Numbered from the stretch's first letter, positions 1-8,018 are shown. The stretch is DNA of 22,785 nt from an uncultured Lachnospiraceae bacterium (GCA_947653315.1 CANTGP010000004.1:1-22785); one strand, 5' to 3'. Numbers and translations: made by a program. The notes: generated by a model from the letters alone, not told the origin.

Positions 1-24
1 TAAACATGAAAAAAGTAAATAAAA

Positions 25-153
25 TCAGAACCATTCAGTCTGCCATTGGTTTAAAGGCTGAACCGTATCGCCACCCGTTACAGGAGGAAAAAACGGAATA
101 ATGGTGATTGCCAATACGGATAAAATAAGGTATGCTGCGATTTTCTTTTTCAT
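25..153 (-). CDS. Possible 42-aa small membrane or secreted peptide
   Basis: A short reading frame on the minus strand starts with ATG at 153 and stops with TGA at 27-25. It encodes a Lys-rich start (MKKK), a hydrophobic stretch of about 18 residues and a short polar tail rich in Gln and Trp (ending NQWQTEWF). An AAAGGG-type ribosome binding site lies about 11 bases upstream. The shape is that of a signal peptide or single-span membrane peptide, or the 5' remnant of a longer secreted protein cut by a stop. It is divergent from the large plus-strand operon. I do not recognise it and assign no function; its reality rests only on the ribosome binding site and the signal-like N-terminus. Confidence 0.35.
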   Translation of the reverse strand: MKKKIAAYLILSVLAITIIPFFPPVTGGDTVQPLNQWQTEWF

Positions 154-541
154 ATGTGTGGTATCCCTTTCTGATGTTCATCATTTAATTAATGTTTATT
201 TGGTAGTTTCTATTTCTTTTTCTAACTAACCCTATCAAATAGTATTATTTTTGTCCATGACGCTTCTGAAGAATTTTTTTTCTTCAGAAGCGTCATGGAC
301 TTTTGCTTCGACTTTTCATAAAATGGATTTGTCGTTATTTGTAAATTTCTGCCAAAAGCGCGCTGCGCATGGGGAAAAAGTACGGAAACATGCGATGGCA
401 GGAATGCGGCAATATCATGTAACACGGGGAAAATACATGGTGGCGGACTCTCTCATAAAAGGAGCGGAAAAGAGGACGGAAGTAAGGCAGGACAGAAAAA
501 CACACAAAAGAGAAAAGAAGAAAGACACAGGACGGATAAGG
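154..541. promoter_or_regulatory. Divergent intergenic region and leader of the large plus-strand operon
   Basis: About 390 bases separate the small minus-strand ORF from the chosen start of the VWA gene. The first part (180-250) is AT-rich and is the most likely place for promoters. A TATTAT at 243-248 could be a plus-strand -10 element, but no good -35 partner is visible. If it is used, transcription would start about where the perfect 21-bp hairpin (253-300) begins. From about 420 to 541 the sequence is purine-rich and stays open in the frame of the VWA gene, so an upstream start (ATG 437, or TTG 251 inside the hairpin) cannot be fully excluded. I see no riboswitch or operator I can name. 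Confidence 0.4.
253..300. repeat. Perfect 21-bp inverted repeat with a six-T loop
   Basis: Bases 253-273 and 280-300 are perfect reverse complements, separated by TTTTTT at 274-279. The core of the stem is CTTCTGAAGAA/TTCTTCAGAAG. A long uninterrupted stem with a tiny loop is very stable. It lies in the 5' leader of the operon, between divergent genes. The base after the right arm begins TTTTGC, a weak U-run, so it could be an attenuator or terminator, a 5' stabilising hairpin, or a protein-binding palindrome. The arms are seen directly; the role is inference. Confidence 0.85.
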
Positions 542-2347
542 ATGAAATCAGGGTTTAACAGAGAAACATATGGCGGGAATACCGGAAGGATTATGATTAC
601 GGGGATGCTGTCTCTATTGTTTCTGCTGTCAGCCCTGATTTTTTTGTCCGTTGCGTGCATTCCGGTGCATGCGCAGGAAGAAGTGCGGGATTCTGTAAGG
701 GAAGTAGTGGTGGTATTGGACTGCAGCAAATCCATGGAAGACGTGGATGGGAAGTATATGGCATTTGATTTTGTGAAAGGGCTGGCGGCTTCGGTTTCGA
801 GGGACTGCAGGGTCGGCGTTGTGACATATAATGATGAGGTGTGCGATATTCTTCCCTTCGGAAGCAGTCATGCAGCGTTGAAAGATGTATTGGGAAACAT
901 GGAATACAGGAGGTACGGCAATGCCGGTGCGGGATTGGAAGCAGCTATCGGCATGTTTACGGACAGTACGGCGGAAAAAAAGATAATATTGGTTTCCGAT
1001 GGGGAAATCATGATGGATACGGAAGAAGGGACGGAGGAAGCGGTCAGGGCGTTCCGGCAGGCGGTGGAACATGCGGCAGGGAGCGGCATCCTTATTGATG
1101 TTTTTGCATTGGGGGAAACCCTGAAAGAAGGACATACCGTATATTATGCGGCAGACAGTACGGGCGGGAAACTGCAGGAAGTGGCGGATGCAAGGGAACT
1201 GGATGATTTTATCGGGGAATACCTGTTCCGGGAATGGGGAATGGGTCAAAGACATGTGGGAAAACTGAACGGAACGAAGGGGGAACTGACCGTTACCCTG
1301 CCGGACTGTTTTATGGAAACCGCAAAGATACTCCTGCTGGGGGAGCAGCAGAATGAGAATATGACTATCAGTGCGGAAGCGGACCGGATTAACGTGTCCA
1401 AAGGAATGAATTATACGGTCATTGAACTTTTCCGTCCGAAGGCGGAAACGGTGAGGATACAGACTTCTTCAGAAGCACCCATGGACATGGATGCATACCT
1501 GACGGCAGAATATGATTTCGTTATATCCGCAGGGCATACCTATGTGCAGGAAACGGGAACGGCAAGGATACTGCTGTCAGTAACGACACCGGAAGGAAAG
1601 AACCTTTTGGACGGGCATTTAAGGGACGGCGGGCTGGAAATATACTTAAACGGGGAAACGCAGGATTATACGGTAACGGACGGTAGGGCGTGCATGGAAA
1701 AGGCATACGGCAATGACGGGACTGCCGTACTGGAAGTGGGATTTAAGAATCCGTATGCCTCGTATTACGGGGAAAAGAAAACGGAAGAAAAAATTACGGT
1801 TCCCGTGGTGGTGGAGGAACCGGAACCGGTTGACTGGTTCTTTTGGTCAGTCATTACCGTCTTTGTCATGGCGATTGTGGTTTTGTTCCTTGTGGCATGG
1901 AAAAGGAGGAAAATGTCCGGCAGACGCAGACGTGTTATCGAGGACAGCCGGATTCCGTTGAAAGAAAGCGGACGGCGGGGAAGCGATTTTTGCGGGAAGA
2001 TTGTGGTGTATGTCATCCACAGTAAGGATGATACCGATTACCCGCCGGAGAGCATCAACCTGTTTGCAAGATGCAACCGGGAGATGATAACGTTGGAATG
2101 GATTTTGGATACCTGTAATCTCCCGTTGGAATTAAAAGGGTCGGAGCGGATTATCTTCCGTGCGGGGGATGACAGGAGCCTTGCCATAAAGAATAACAGT
2201 AAGGCAAGTGCGTTGATGGGACGGGAGTTGTTGGCAAAAGGGCGTACTTACCACATGTATTTCCATGAGAAAGTAACTTTTATTTTCGAACAGGAAGATA
2301 CGGAAATAGAAGTACATTATAAAGATTTAAAACCAAGCGAAAGGTAG
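542..2347 (+). CDS. Membrane-anchored von Willebrand factor A protein with cytoplasmic FHA-like tail
   Basis: The start at ATG 542 gives 601 aa and places AGGA about 9 bases upstream, just ahead of a signal or first TM segment (about residues 18-45, ending VHAQ). ATG 593 and ATG 437 are alternatives. A VWA domain follows (about 53-230) with the metal-site motif DxSxS as DCSKS at 60-64 and a second Asp in SDGE (D153). The usual MIDAS Thr is not obvious, because the loop reads NAGAGL. After a beta-rich region, a second TM segment lies at about 431-453, followed by a basic KRRK/GRRRR stop-transfer stretch. The cytoplasmic tail resembles a degenerate FHA-type beta domain (for example a NNSKASALMG segment). 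VWA proteins usually act as metal-dependent adhesion or scaffold modules. Its position, 12 bases before the sheath gene, suggests a role in assembly or signalling of the injection system. Function is inferred. Confidence 0.8.
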   Translation: MKSGFNRETYGGNTGRIMITGMLSLLFLLSALIFLSVACIPVHAQEEVRDSVREVVVVLDCSKSMEDVDGKYMAFDFVKGLAASVSRDCRVGVVTYNDEVCDILPFGSSHAALKDVLGNMEYRRYGNAGAGLEAAIGMFTDSTAEKKIILVSDGEIMMDTEEGTEEAVRAFRQAVEHAAGSGILIDVFALGETLKEGHTVYYAADSTGGKLQEVADARELDDFIGEYLFREWGMGQRHVGKLNGTKGELTVTLPDCFMETAKILLLGEQQNENMTISAEADRINVSKGMNYTVIELFRPKAETVRIQTSSEAPMDMDAYLTAEYDFVISAGHTYVQETGTARILLSVTTPEGKNLLDGHLRDGGLEIYLNGETQDYTVTDGRACMEKAYGNDGTAVLEVGFKNPYASYYGEKKTEEKITVPVVVEEPEPVDWFFWSVITVFVMAIVVLFLVAWKRRKMSGRRRRVIEDSRIPLKESGRRGSDFCGKIVVYVIHSKDDTDYPPESINLFARCNREMITLEWILDTCNLPLELKGSERIIFRAGDDRSLAIKNNSKASALMGRELLAKGRTYHMYFHEKVTFIFEQEDTEIEVHYKDLKPSER

Positions 2348-2359
2348 GGAAGGAAAAGA

Positions 2360-4540
2360 ATGAGTATAATCAGACAGACCAACAGGACGCTCCTGTTCGA
2401 GGAAATGAATCCGGAAAAGGCGGATATCCTTACACTGGTGGGCGACGTGAGGGGAATTGACAGCCTCAGCGATGAAAAGATTAAGGAAATGAACGAGGCG
2501 CTGCTTGTGAGGGATTTCGATGAATTTTTGGCGAAATTTGAGCCGGTGGTATATTCCTTTTTCAATGCGAATAACCAAAAGATTATGTATACACTGAAAA
2601 AACCGGAGACGGTACCGGAGGAAATGCTGACCCCCATATACCTGAACAGGCAGAATGACTTCCTGAAAATGCTGATGTCCCTGGTGGAAGCAAAGCGTTC
2701 CCAAAGCATCATTAACGTGGATTTCCAGTTTGATAAGCTGACGGATATGATATCCCCGAAAAAAGTCATGGAAGACATCCGGCAGAACCGTAAGGAACTG
2801 CAGTATACCTATAAGACGTATGCGGAACTGGAAGACGGGGATCCGCAGAAATTGGATTTGGCGGACAAACTGAACGTGATGTTTGAGGAAGCAAGCATCA
2901 ATTACAATAATGTACTGGCAATGCTTCCGCTTGCCATTGAAGACATCAAGACGAGGCTGCTGCTCGGGGAAGCGGAAGAAAAGAAGGATAACGTTCCGTT
3001 GGCATTGGGCGTACTGAGCATGGATGACAAAGGGGAACTGAAAGTGCTGGAAGCCCCGAAGACGGAGACTTCGGAGCTGATGGTGGTGGACGACAATGTC
3101 AATGCCGGACTGATTGCGGCTTTGGAGGAAGACTATGAGGCATTGAACGAGGAAAGCAGTGATTACGTAAAAGCACTGGTGACAAGGACCTATTGTCCGT
3201 TGGCTTCCACGATGGTTAGCAGCATAGACGTGAAACAGGAAGTCAGCAACTACAATTCTTATCTGGAATTTTACAAGACTGCAAAGGATGACTTCATTAA
3301 GGTAGTAAAACCCTTAATTGAAAAAATACTCGGCGTGTGGGCTTATTTTGAGCAGTATCCCGCGAACATGAAAGGAATGAAGCCTTCCCTGTTCATCACC
3401 AATATTTCCAATGATATGCTGGTAAAAAGTAATAACCTGCCAAGGCTGGTAACGTTCTTAAACACGGTGAATGCCAAGAATGACTTTGGCAATACCATAT
3501 GGTACGGCATCGTGCCGTCCGTGTCGCTGGACCAGAATGCCAACATTAAACTGACCAGGAAGCGCTTCCAGGGAAATGAGAACATAGAAAAAACGGGCGT
3601 CAACAGTGTGGAGGCGCTGGTGCGTCTGCTTGATGTCCTGAAGGATTACTCCGTACAGTGTTTCTTCAGTTATGAAACCGGGGATAAGACCACCTTTAAC
3701 CAAATGGCGGTGGAAGGAATCGGGAAATATGAGGATTGGTGCAGTACCCTTACGGGTAAGGCATACAGTGAGTTTGCGATTCCCTGCATCCCCAATTTCA
3801 CGATTATCCCGAAGGAAAAATCAGGGGTTATCCTTGACCAGAAGATGCAGGTCAATGAGAATGACATGGCAGAGCTGTCCAAAGAAAAAGAAGACATCAT
3901 GAAGCTGTGGATTGACGGTGTTTATGTGGGGGCGGCATATATAGCGGCAGGGCTGGTGGCGGCGTACCAGTGCCCCGAATACCTGAAGGAAATGTTTAAG
4001 AAGAATGTGGATGAGGAACTGCCGGGCGTCCGGTTTGACATAGAGGCGGGGGATCACCCGTTACGGGTACATACCGTAATGGCAAAGGAAATTACGGGAT
4101 TCACCAATTCCATCAAAAATGAAATTAACAGGCGCAGCTTTGGTTTTATTTTTTCTTCCGAAAATGCGATGCTGGGAATGGAAAACGTGCACAACATCAT
4201 GGTTTATAAGGCGAGGAATCTGCTAAGTGACGGAAAAGTGTACGAACCGATTTACAAAACGCAGGTGACTTCCTACATTGAAAGAATCCTGCGCCATGCA
4301 ACCGGCGATTTCAAACAGGAAAATATCGTGCAGTTTTTCTCCAATAATCCGTCCAGCCAAAAGAGCAAATGGCAGGAAAAACGGAACTGCGTAAATGCGG
4401 TCCTTGGCGCCGGTGATGACATGGAATATGAAATTGACGAGGCAAACGGGTACTGCGTGCTGAACATCACGTTCAATGGGAATGTTAAAAACCTGGAAAT
4501 TGAAATTAACCGTTTCAATTCAAATAACAGGGCAATATAA
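2360..4540 (+). CDS. Candidate contractile sheath protein, TssB-TssC-like fusion
   Basis: 726 aa with no signal peptide or TM segment, so cytoplasmic. The ribosome binding site is GGGAAGG about 7 bases upstream. The N-terminal part resembles TssB: a DFDEFLAKFEPVV segment (about 53-65) matches the TssB pattern in which a FDE motif precedes a beta region. Residues about 118-147 (FDKLTDMISPKKVMEDI then a helix) match the TssB segment F..l.DFsP..v. The C-terminus resembles TssC: SYIERILRHATGDF from about 638 followed by IVQFF matches the helix before the last TssC domain. The final YEIDEANGYCVLNI...LEIEINRF strand pair matches the TssC terminal beta hairpin. A polar linker rich in E/D lies at about 200-260. 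Ordinary T6SS encode TssB and TssC separately. The next two genes encode tube-like proteins, which supports the sheath call. The similarity is at pattern level only; an unrelated cytoplasmic scaffold is the alternative. Confidence 0.6.
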   Translation: MSIIRQTNRTLLFEEMNPEKADILTLVGDVRGIDSLSDEKIKEMNEALLVRDFDEFLAKFEPVVYSFFNANNQKIMYTLKKPETVPEEMLTPIYLNRQNDFLKMLMSLVEAKRSQSIINVDFQFDKLTDMISPKKVMEDIRQNRKELQYTYKTYAELEDGDPQKLDLADKLNVMFEEASINYNNVLAMLPLAIEDIKTRLLLGEAEEKKDNVPLALGVLSMDDKGELKVLEAPKTETSELMVVDDNVNAGLIAALEEDYEALNEESSDYVKALVTRTYCPLASTMVSSIDVKQEVSNYNSYLEFYKTAKDDFIKVVKPLIEKILGVWAYFEQYPANMKGMKPSLFITNISNDMLVKSNNLPRLVTFLNTVNAKNDFGNTIWYGIVPSVSLDQNANIKLTRKRFQGNENIEKTGVNSVEALVRLLDVLKDYSVQCFFSYETGDKTTFNQMAVEGIGKYEDWCSTLTGKAYSEFAIPCIPNFTIIPKEKSGVILDQKMQVNENDMAELSKEKEDIMKLWIDGVYVGAAYIAAGLVAAYQCPEYLKEMFKKNVDEELPGVRFDIEAGDHPLRVHTVMAKEITGFTNSIKNEINRRSFGFIFSSENAMLGMENVHNIMVYKARNLLSDGKVYEPIYKTQVTSYIERILRHATGDFKQENIVQFFSNNPSSQKSKWQEKRNCVNAVLGAGDDMEYEIDEANGYCVLNITFNGNVKNLEIEINRFNSNNRAI

Positions 4541-4557
4541 AAAAAGGAGGAACAGAA

Positions 4558-4986
4558 ATGGGATTTAGGTTGAGTGTAACTGGAGGCGCAGAGCAGATTG
4601 CTTTGGATGAAAAGAGCATTAAAAACGTGGTGTTCGGTTCCGAATCACCGGCGGATTCCAATGCGAGGGCGACGGACTTCGGGGTTTCCATGAAAGTCTG
4701 GGGCAAAATGCTCTACAAGCTCGGCGGGGAAGGAAGCGACGGCACCATCGGGTTGTCCAAATGGTCCGTGGTACCGTCGGAAAAGGCGGACTGCTACCGC
4801 AACGCGGCAGTGGAAGTGATTTCCGCGGGACAGGTAGTGCGGAAATATGAGGTACCCAATGCGTTCATCATGGAATATTCCGAGGAAATGGATGACGAAA
4901 CCGGTGTAGGCACCTTTTATCTGCACATCAAGCAGAAAAAGGACGAAAATGACAAAGTAAAAATTGAAGGCGGCTACGCAATGTAG
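4558..4986 (+). CDS. Hcp-like inner-tube candidate 1
   Basis: 142 aa, cytoplasmic, preceded by a strong AAAGGAGG site about 7 bases from the ATG and only 17 bases after the sheath gene. The sequence is a run of beta strands with Gly turns. Key conserved segments shared with the next gene are DSNAR.TD.G, WSVVP.EKAD.YR, PNAF and a C-terminal IKQKKD...EGGY. The order (N-terminal strand, extended loop, short helix region around EKADCYR, then long beta strands) fits the fold of T6SS Hcp and phage tail-tube proteins, where rings of six stack inside a sheath. The length is slightly below that of typical Hcp (about 160 aa). The call relies on size, strand pattern, duplication and position directly after the sheath candidate. 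I recognise no catalytic motif. Database entries may name such proteins differently, so the tube role is inferred. Confidence 0.6.
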   Translation: MGFRLSVTGGAEQIALDEKSIKNVVFGSESPADSNARATDFGVSMKVWGKMLYKLGGEGSDGTIGLSKWSVVPSEKADCYRNAAVEVISAGQVVRKYEVPNAFIMEYSEEMDDETGVGTFYLHIKQKKDENDKVKIEGGYAM

Positions 4987-5009
4987 GAAAAGCAGGAAGG
5001 AGAGGGAAA

Positions 5010-5435
5010 ATGGCATTTGTAGTAAAAGTGGAAGGCGCAGAGGCGTTTGAAATATCCAAGGAATGTGTAAAAAGCGTAAAGACGACAACGGATATCCCGC
5101 AGGATTCCAATGCGAGGACGAAGGATGTGGGTGCGACCATGGTCATTAAAGGGAAAATCCTGACCGCAGTGGGAGGCGACCCCTTTGACAGCACCAGGAA
5201 AATGGCACTGTGGTCCGTGGTACCGGCAGAAAAGGCGGATAGCTACCGTAAAGTGACTGTTGAATATGTGGCGGCAGGAATCATGGAGAGGAAATACTGT
5301 TTCCCCAATGCGTTCGTAGTGGATTATAAGGAAGATTACGGTGATGAGGAGGGAATCGGAACCTTTACCCTCGTTATTAAGCAGAAGAAGGATAAGATAA
5401 GCATGGTATCCGTGGAAGGCGGCTATTCCGCATAA
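5010..5435 (+). CDS. Hcp-like inner-tube candidate 2, paralog of the preceding gene
   Basis: 141 aa, starting at ATG 5010 after an AAGGAGAGG site and 23 bases after its paralog. By eye about 40-45% of residues match protein 4558-4986, including DSNAR, GK.L...GG, LWSVVP.EKADSYRK, PNAF and GIGTF.L.IKQKKD. Divergence is strongest in the first 30 residues and in the loop around residues 55-65, which in Hcp-type rings face neighbouring subunits. Two tube paralogs could build a mixed tube, separate cap or initiator rings, or serve different cargo. It is followed by a hairpin (5494-5523), not by a close downstream gene, so the sheath/tube genes form the end of the first tightly spaced unit. No signal peptide is seen. 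Confidence 0.6.
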   Translation: MAFVVKVEGAEAFEISKECVKSVKTTTDIPQDSNARTKDVGATMVIKGKILTAVGGDPFDSTRKMALWSVVPAEKADSYRKVTVEYVAAGIMERKYCFPNAFVVDYKEDYGDEEGIGTFTLVIKQKKDKISMVSVEGGYSA

Positions 5436-5493
5436 ACGGCGGGTATTCCAGGAATAACAGCAGAATGGAAATGTAACAAGACGGTAAAAAAGG

Positions 5494-5523
5494 GGGCGTA
5501 TGCAACGGTAGTTGAATACGCCC
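5494..5523 (+). terminator. Hairpin after the tube genes; leaky terminator or mRNA stabiliser
   Basis: GGGCGTAT at 5494-5501 pairs perfectly with ATACGCCC at 5516-5523 around a 14-base loop. Two G-T pairs and an A-T pair can extend the stem. It is preceded by a run of A and followed only by TTTC, so a full rho-independent stop is doubtful. Its place, about 58 bases after the second tube gene and 47 before the DnaJ gene, fits a partial terminator or 3' stabiliser that would keep sheath and tube mRNA more abundant than downstream cargo. Confidence 0.5.
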
Positions 5524-5570
5524 TTTCAGAAAAATGGGAACCATGCGTTGGCGGAAAGGCAGGGAGGGGA

Positions 5571-5981
5571 ATGGATTATTACGGAATACTTGGCGTAACG
5601 GAACAGGCGGACGCGGAACAAATCAAGCAGGCATACAGGAAACTGGCAAAGAAATACCATCCGGACTTAAATCCCGGCAGCGCAGCGGCGGAAGCAAAGT
5701 TTAAGGATGTAGTGGAAGCCTATGAGACACTCGGGGATGCGGAAAAAAGAAAGGCATATGACGAAAAAAGGAAAACAACCGGAACGCGTGCCGGGACAGG
5801 AAGCGGGAACCGTGCCGTAAAACCGGATATGGATATAGCGAATTTCACGAAAGACATGGAAAAGTACTTTGGGTTCTCTTTCCAGGGAGGACAGTCAGGG
5901 AAGCGTGCGGGCGGAAACGGCGGGAAGAAAAACCCGTTGGACGTGACGGATATGTTTGAGGCGTTTATGGGGATGAAATGA
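5571..5981 (+). CDS. Small DnaJ-domain (J-domain) co-chaperone
   Basis: 136 aa. Residues 1-65 form a full J domain (YYGILGV opening, [12 protein letters not shown] with the HPD motif at 30-32, then FK.V.EAYE.L.D..KR..YD). There is no Gly/Phe-rich zinc-finger core or client-binding C-terminal domain of classical DnaJ. Instead it has a basic linker and a short tail ending in [11 protein letters not shown] domains stimulate the ATPase of an Hsp70, so this is probably a dedicated adaptor that brings DnaK to a component of the locus, for example tube, sheath or effector. An AGGGAGG site precedes ATG 5571. The gene overlaps the next one by four bases (ATGA), so the two are likely translationally coupled. 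Confidence 0.9.
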   Translation: MDYYGILGVTEQADAEQIKQAYRKLAKKYHPDLNPGSAAAEAKFKDVVEAYETLGDAEKRKAYDEKRKTTGTRAGTGSGNRAVKPDMDIANFTKDMEKYFGFSFQGGQSGKRAGGNGGKKNPLDVTDMFEAFMGMK

Positions 5982-6544
5982 TTTGGGAGAGTGGAACAGT
6001 GAAATATTTTTTGTTATGGACAAATAAGCGGAATCATATACCATATGGAATCAATGTTAACAGGGCTGTGGATGTTAGATATGCCAACAGGGAAAATGCA
6101 TATAAAATACCGAATTGCTGTGTGGTGGACATGAAAATACCGGATGAAGTATTTTTCCCCCATATTTTGACGGAGCCTATATTGGTGGTAAACAGGACGG
6201 TGGCGGATGTGATTGAAATGTATGAGCCAGGCACCATATTTAAGACCATATATCTGTTAAACTATGAGAGTGGAATCCACCGGACATATTTTATGCCGTT
6301 TTTGGAAGAAGTGGATTGCCTATCGGAAAAGACAGAGCGGAGCCGTGGGGGAACGGAACTGATTCGAATTGTATTGAGGCATGAGGCAGTTGCGGAAAAA
6401 CCGGTTTTCTTGGTAAAGGGTTTTACTCATCCGTATTTGATTGGAAGAATGGATTTCGTGGAAAGTATGCTAAGAAGGAATCTTAGGGGGGTAAAACTTG
6501 AGGAACTTGAGGTGGAAGGAGGCTGGGATTCAGTATGGATATAA
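5978..6544 (+). CDS. Hypothetical protein coupled to the PAAR-like effector; possible adaptor or DUF1629/Imm11-like protein
   Basis: 188 aa from ATG 5978, which overlaps the stop of the DnaJ gene. A GTG at 5999 with GGGAGAG upstream would give a 181-aa version starting KYFLLWTNK. No signal peptide or TM segment. The C-terminal half ([16 protein letters not shown], then a helix with [17 protein letters not shown]) vaguely recalls the Imm11/DUF1629 family often found beside effectors. I am not sure of this. The gene overlaps the start of the effector gene by 10 bases. Genes directly upstream of PAAR effectors in T6SS loci often encode loading adaptors or chaperones, so an adaptor is as likely as an immunity protein. 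The GC content drops from this gene onward, suggesting that it travels with the cargo. Confidence 0.7.
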   Translation: MIWESGTVKYFLLWTNKRNHIPYGINVNRAVDVRYANRENAYKIPNCCVVDMKIPDEVFFPHILTEPILVVNRTVADVIEMYEPGTIFKTIYLLNYESGIHRTYFMPFLEEVDCLSEKTERSRGGTELIRIVLRHEAVAEKPVFLVKGFTHPYLIGRMDFVESMLRRNLRGVKLEELEVEGGWDSVWI

Positions 6545-7968
6545 TACCATTTTTTGTGGGGTACGATAAGGAGAAAGGAAAGGCCAAAAGTATAAGTGAA
6601 CCAAAACAGGGAAGCGTGCAAGAGGTAATATGTGATCGAATTGAAAAAATTGAGGAAAGCGCAGAAGGGGGACATAACAAGAATGCGGGCGCAGTAGGGA
6701 AAAAAGGGCGCGGACGCTGTCTTGGAGGGTTGCTGACATATTATATTGAAGACGAAAGAAATTATATTGTGGATAAAGCAACGGTAAGCTGTAATATGAT
6801 GAGTTGTGAAAATGTGAGTATTGCCTATGATGACGGTAGCATTAAAATATATGGAGAAGGTGGAAAAGCGGTTTGGAAAACGGAATCTCAGAAGCAGTCG
6901 GTGGAAAACTTTTTTTCCGCTAATATGGATAAGCAGGAAGTGGGAGAACTAAGGGCAGTACATGCGCGGGAGCAGACGAATAATGGGTTAAATTTTGCAA
7001 CGGTAACGGATTGTGTATGTAAAAGGGATGAAGATGAGGAGGGTAAAATAGGGGAGGCAAGTTTGACTAGCATGGGAAATTGCAAAATCATTAGGGCAGA
7101 AGACATTGCGGAAATCATAGGGGATCCAAAACGAATGAAAAAAGCACAGGAATATGGAACCTGTTACTGTTTGATGAAACCTGCAGAGGAATGGGTAAAC
7201 CCGATGTGTATGGAGGAGGCAGGAAATATTAGTGGCCAATCTTACTGTACGGATTCCTCACATCATAAAACCATGGAGTGGAGTACGGTTGACGGGAAAA
7301 AAGAGGGAATTACCATGTTGTCTACACTTCTTTGCACAAGGGGCGGTATTATAACGATTAAGTGGTCGGGACAGATATATATCACTACGGAAAAGGAAAA
7401 TGCATTAATGACAATCCAAAATTGGAAAGAAAGGAAAGGAATATCAAACAGAGATGTACATAATGCCATAGAAATATTATCGGAATATATGAATATTGAA
7501 GAAGTGATGGATTATATTACGGTCAGGGAGCGTTTATGGATAGATTTACGCTTTTATGGATATAACAAAATTGCAACAGCAGCTATTATGGGAAATATTG
7601 CAGTGGAAAGTCCGGATTTCAAAACAGATCAACTTCAGGGGACATTAACAGAGCCGAAAGCAGGCTTAGGGATGGGATTGTTCCAATGGAGTTTCTCATC
7701 AAGGCAGGATGGATTGTATAGTTTGGCTAAGGATATGGGATTGCAATGGGATGATTATGAAGTTCAAATTGCCTATTTTATTAAAGAAGTAGAAGAAGAA
7801 CCAAGGTATGTTGAAGTAAAGAAAGAAAATTTGAATAATAAGAATTTATATGATGCTGTCAAAACTTTTGCTGTCGAATATGAGGAGGCTGGAAAGTTGG
7901 GACTATCTAAGAGGAATCAAGGAGCAGATGAAGCATATGCGGATTTTGCCGAATGGGATATTGACTAA
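6535..7968 (+). CDS. Specialised effector: DUF4280 PAAR-like domain fused to phage-tail-type lysozyme
   Basis: 477 aa. AAGGAGG at 6516-6522 lies 12 bases before ATG 6535, inside the upstream gene. After a polar N-terminus, residues about 70-285 look like DUF4280, a PAAR-like spike-tip domain. It opens YIVDKATVSC, has many scattered Cys and His, an EEWVNPMC segment, and closes with the very typical STLLCTRGGIITIKWSGQ. Residues about 330-475 resemble the phage tail lysozyme family (PF18013-type): an AAIMGNIAVES helix with likely catalytic E358, then GLGMGLFQWS and a YEVQIAYFIKE helix. There is no signal peptide, as expected for cargo carried by the apparatus. It should cut peptidoglycan glycan strands. 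The five genes downstream are candidate immunity proteins. The AT content rises towards the lysozyme part. Confidence 0.8.
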   Translation: MDIIPFFVGYDKEKGKAKSISEPKQGSVQEVICDRIEKIEESAEGGHNKNAGAVGKKGRGRCLGGLLTYYIEDERNYIVDKATVSCNMMSCENVSIAYDDGSIKIYGEGGKAVWKTESQKQSVENFFSANMDKQEVGELRAVHAREQTNNGLNFATVTDCVCKRDEDEEGKIGEASLTSMGNCKIIRAEDIAEIIGDPKRMKKAQEYGTCYCLMKPAEEWVNPMCMEEAGNISGQSYCTDSSHHKTMEWSTVDGKKEGITMLSTLLCTRGGIITIKWSGQIYITTEKENALMTIQNWKERKGISNRDVHNAIEILSEYMNIEEVMDYITVRERLWIDLRFYGYNKIATAAIMGNIAVESPDFKTDQLQGTLTEPKAGLGMGLFQWSFSSRQDGLYSLAKDMGLQWDDYEVQIAYFIKEVEEEPRYVEVKKENLNNKNLYDAVKTFAVEYEEAGKLGLSKRNQGADEAYADFAEWDID

Positions 7969-8018
7969 GTAATGCAAAAAAAATAGACTACTGGCAAGAA
8001 GCTGAGGGAATTACGGTT

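Noticed and set aside
251..541. Reading frame of the VWA gene extended up to a TTG at 251
   Set aside because: The extension starts inside the perfect hairpin, has no ribosome binding site at 251, and runs through a purine-rich leader; the signal-like segment begins only after 542.
5978..6544. Firm naming as Imm11/DUF1629
   Set aside because: Only the C-terminal pattern is vaguely similar; without a profile search an adaptor role is equally likely.
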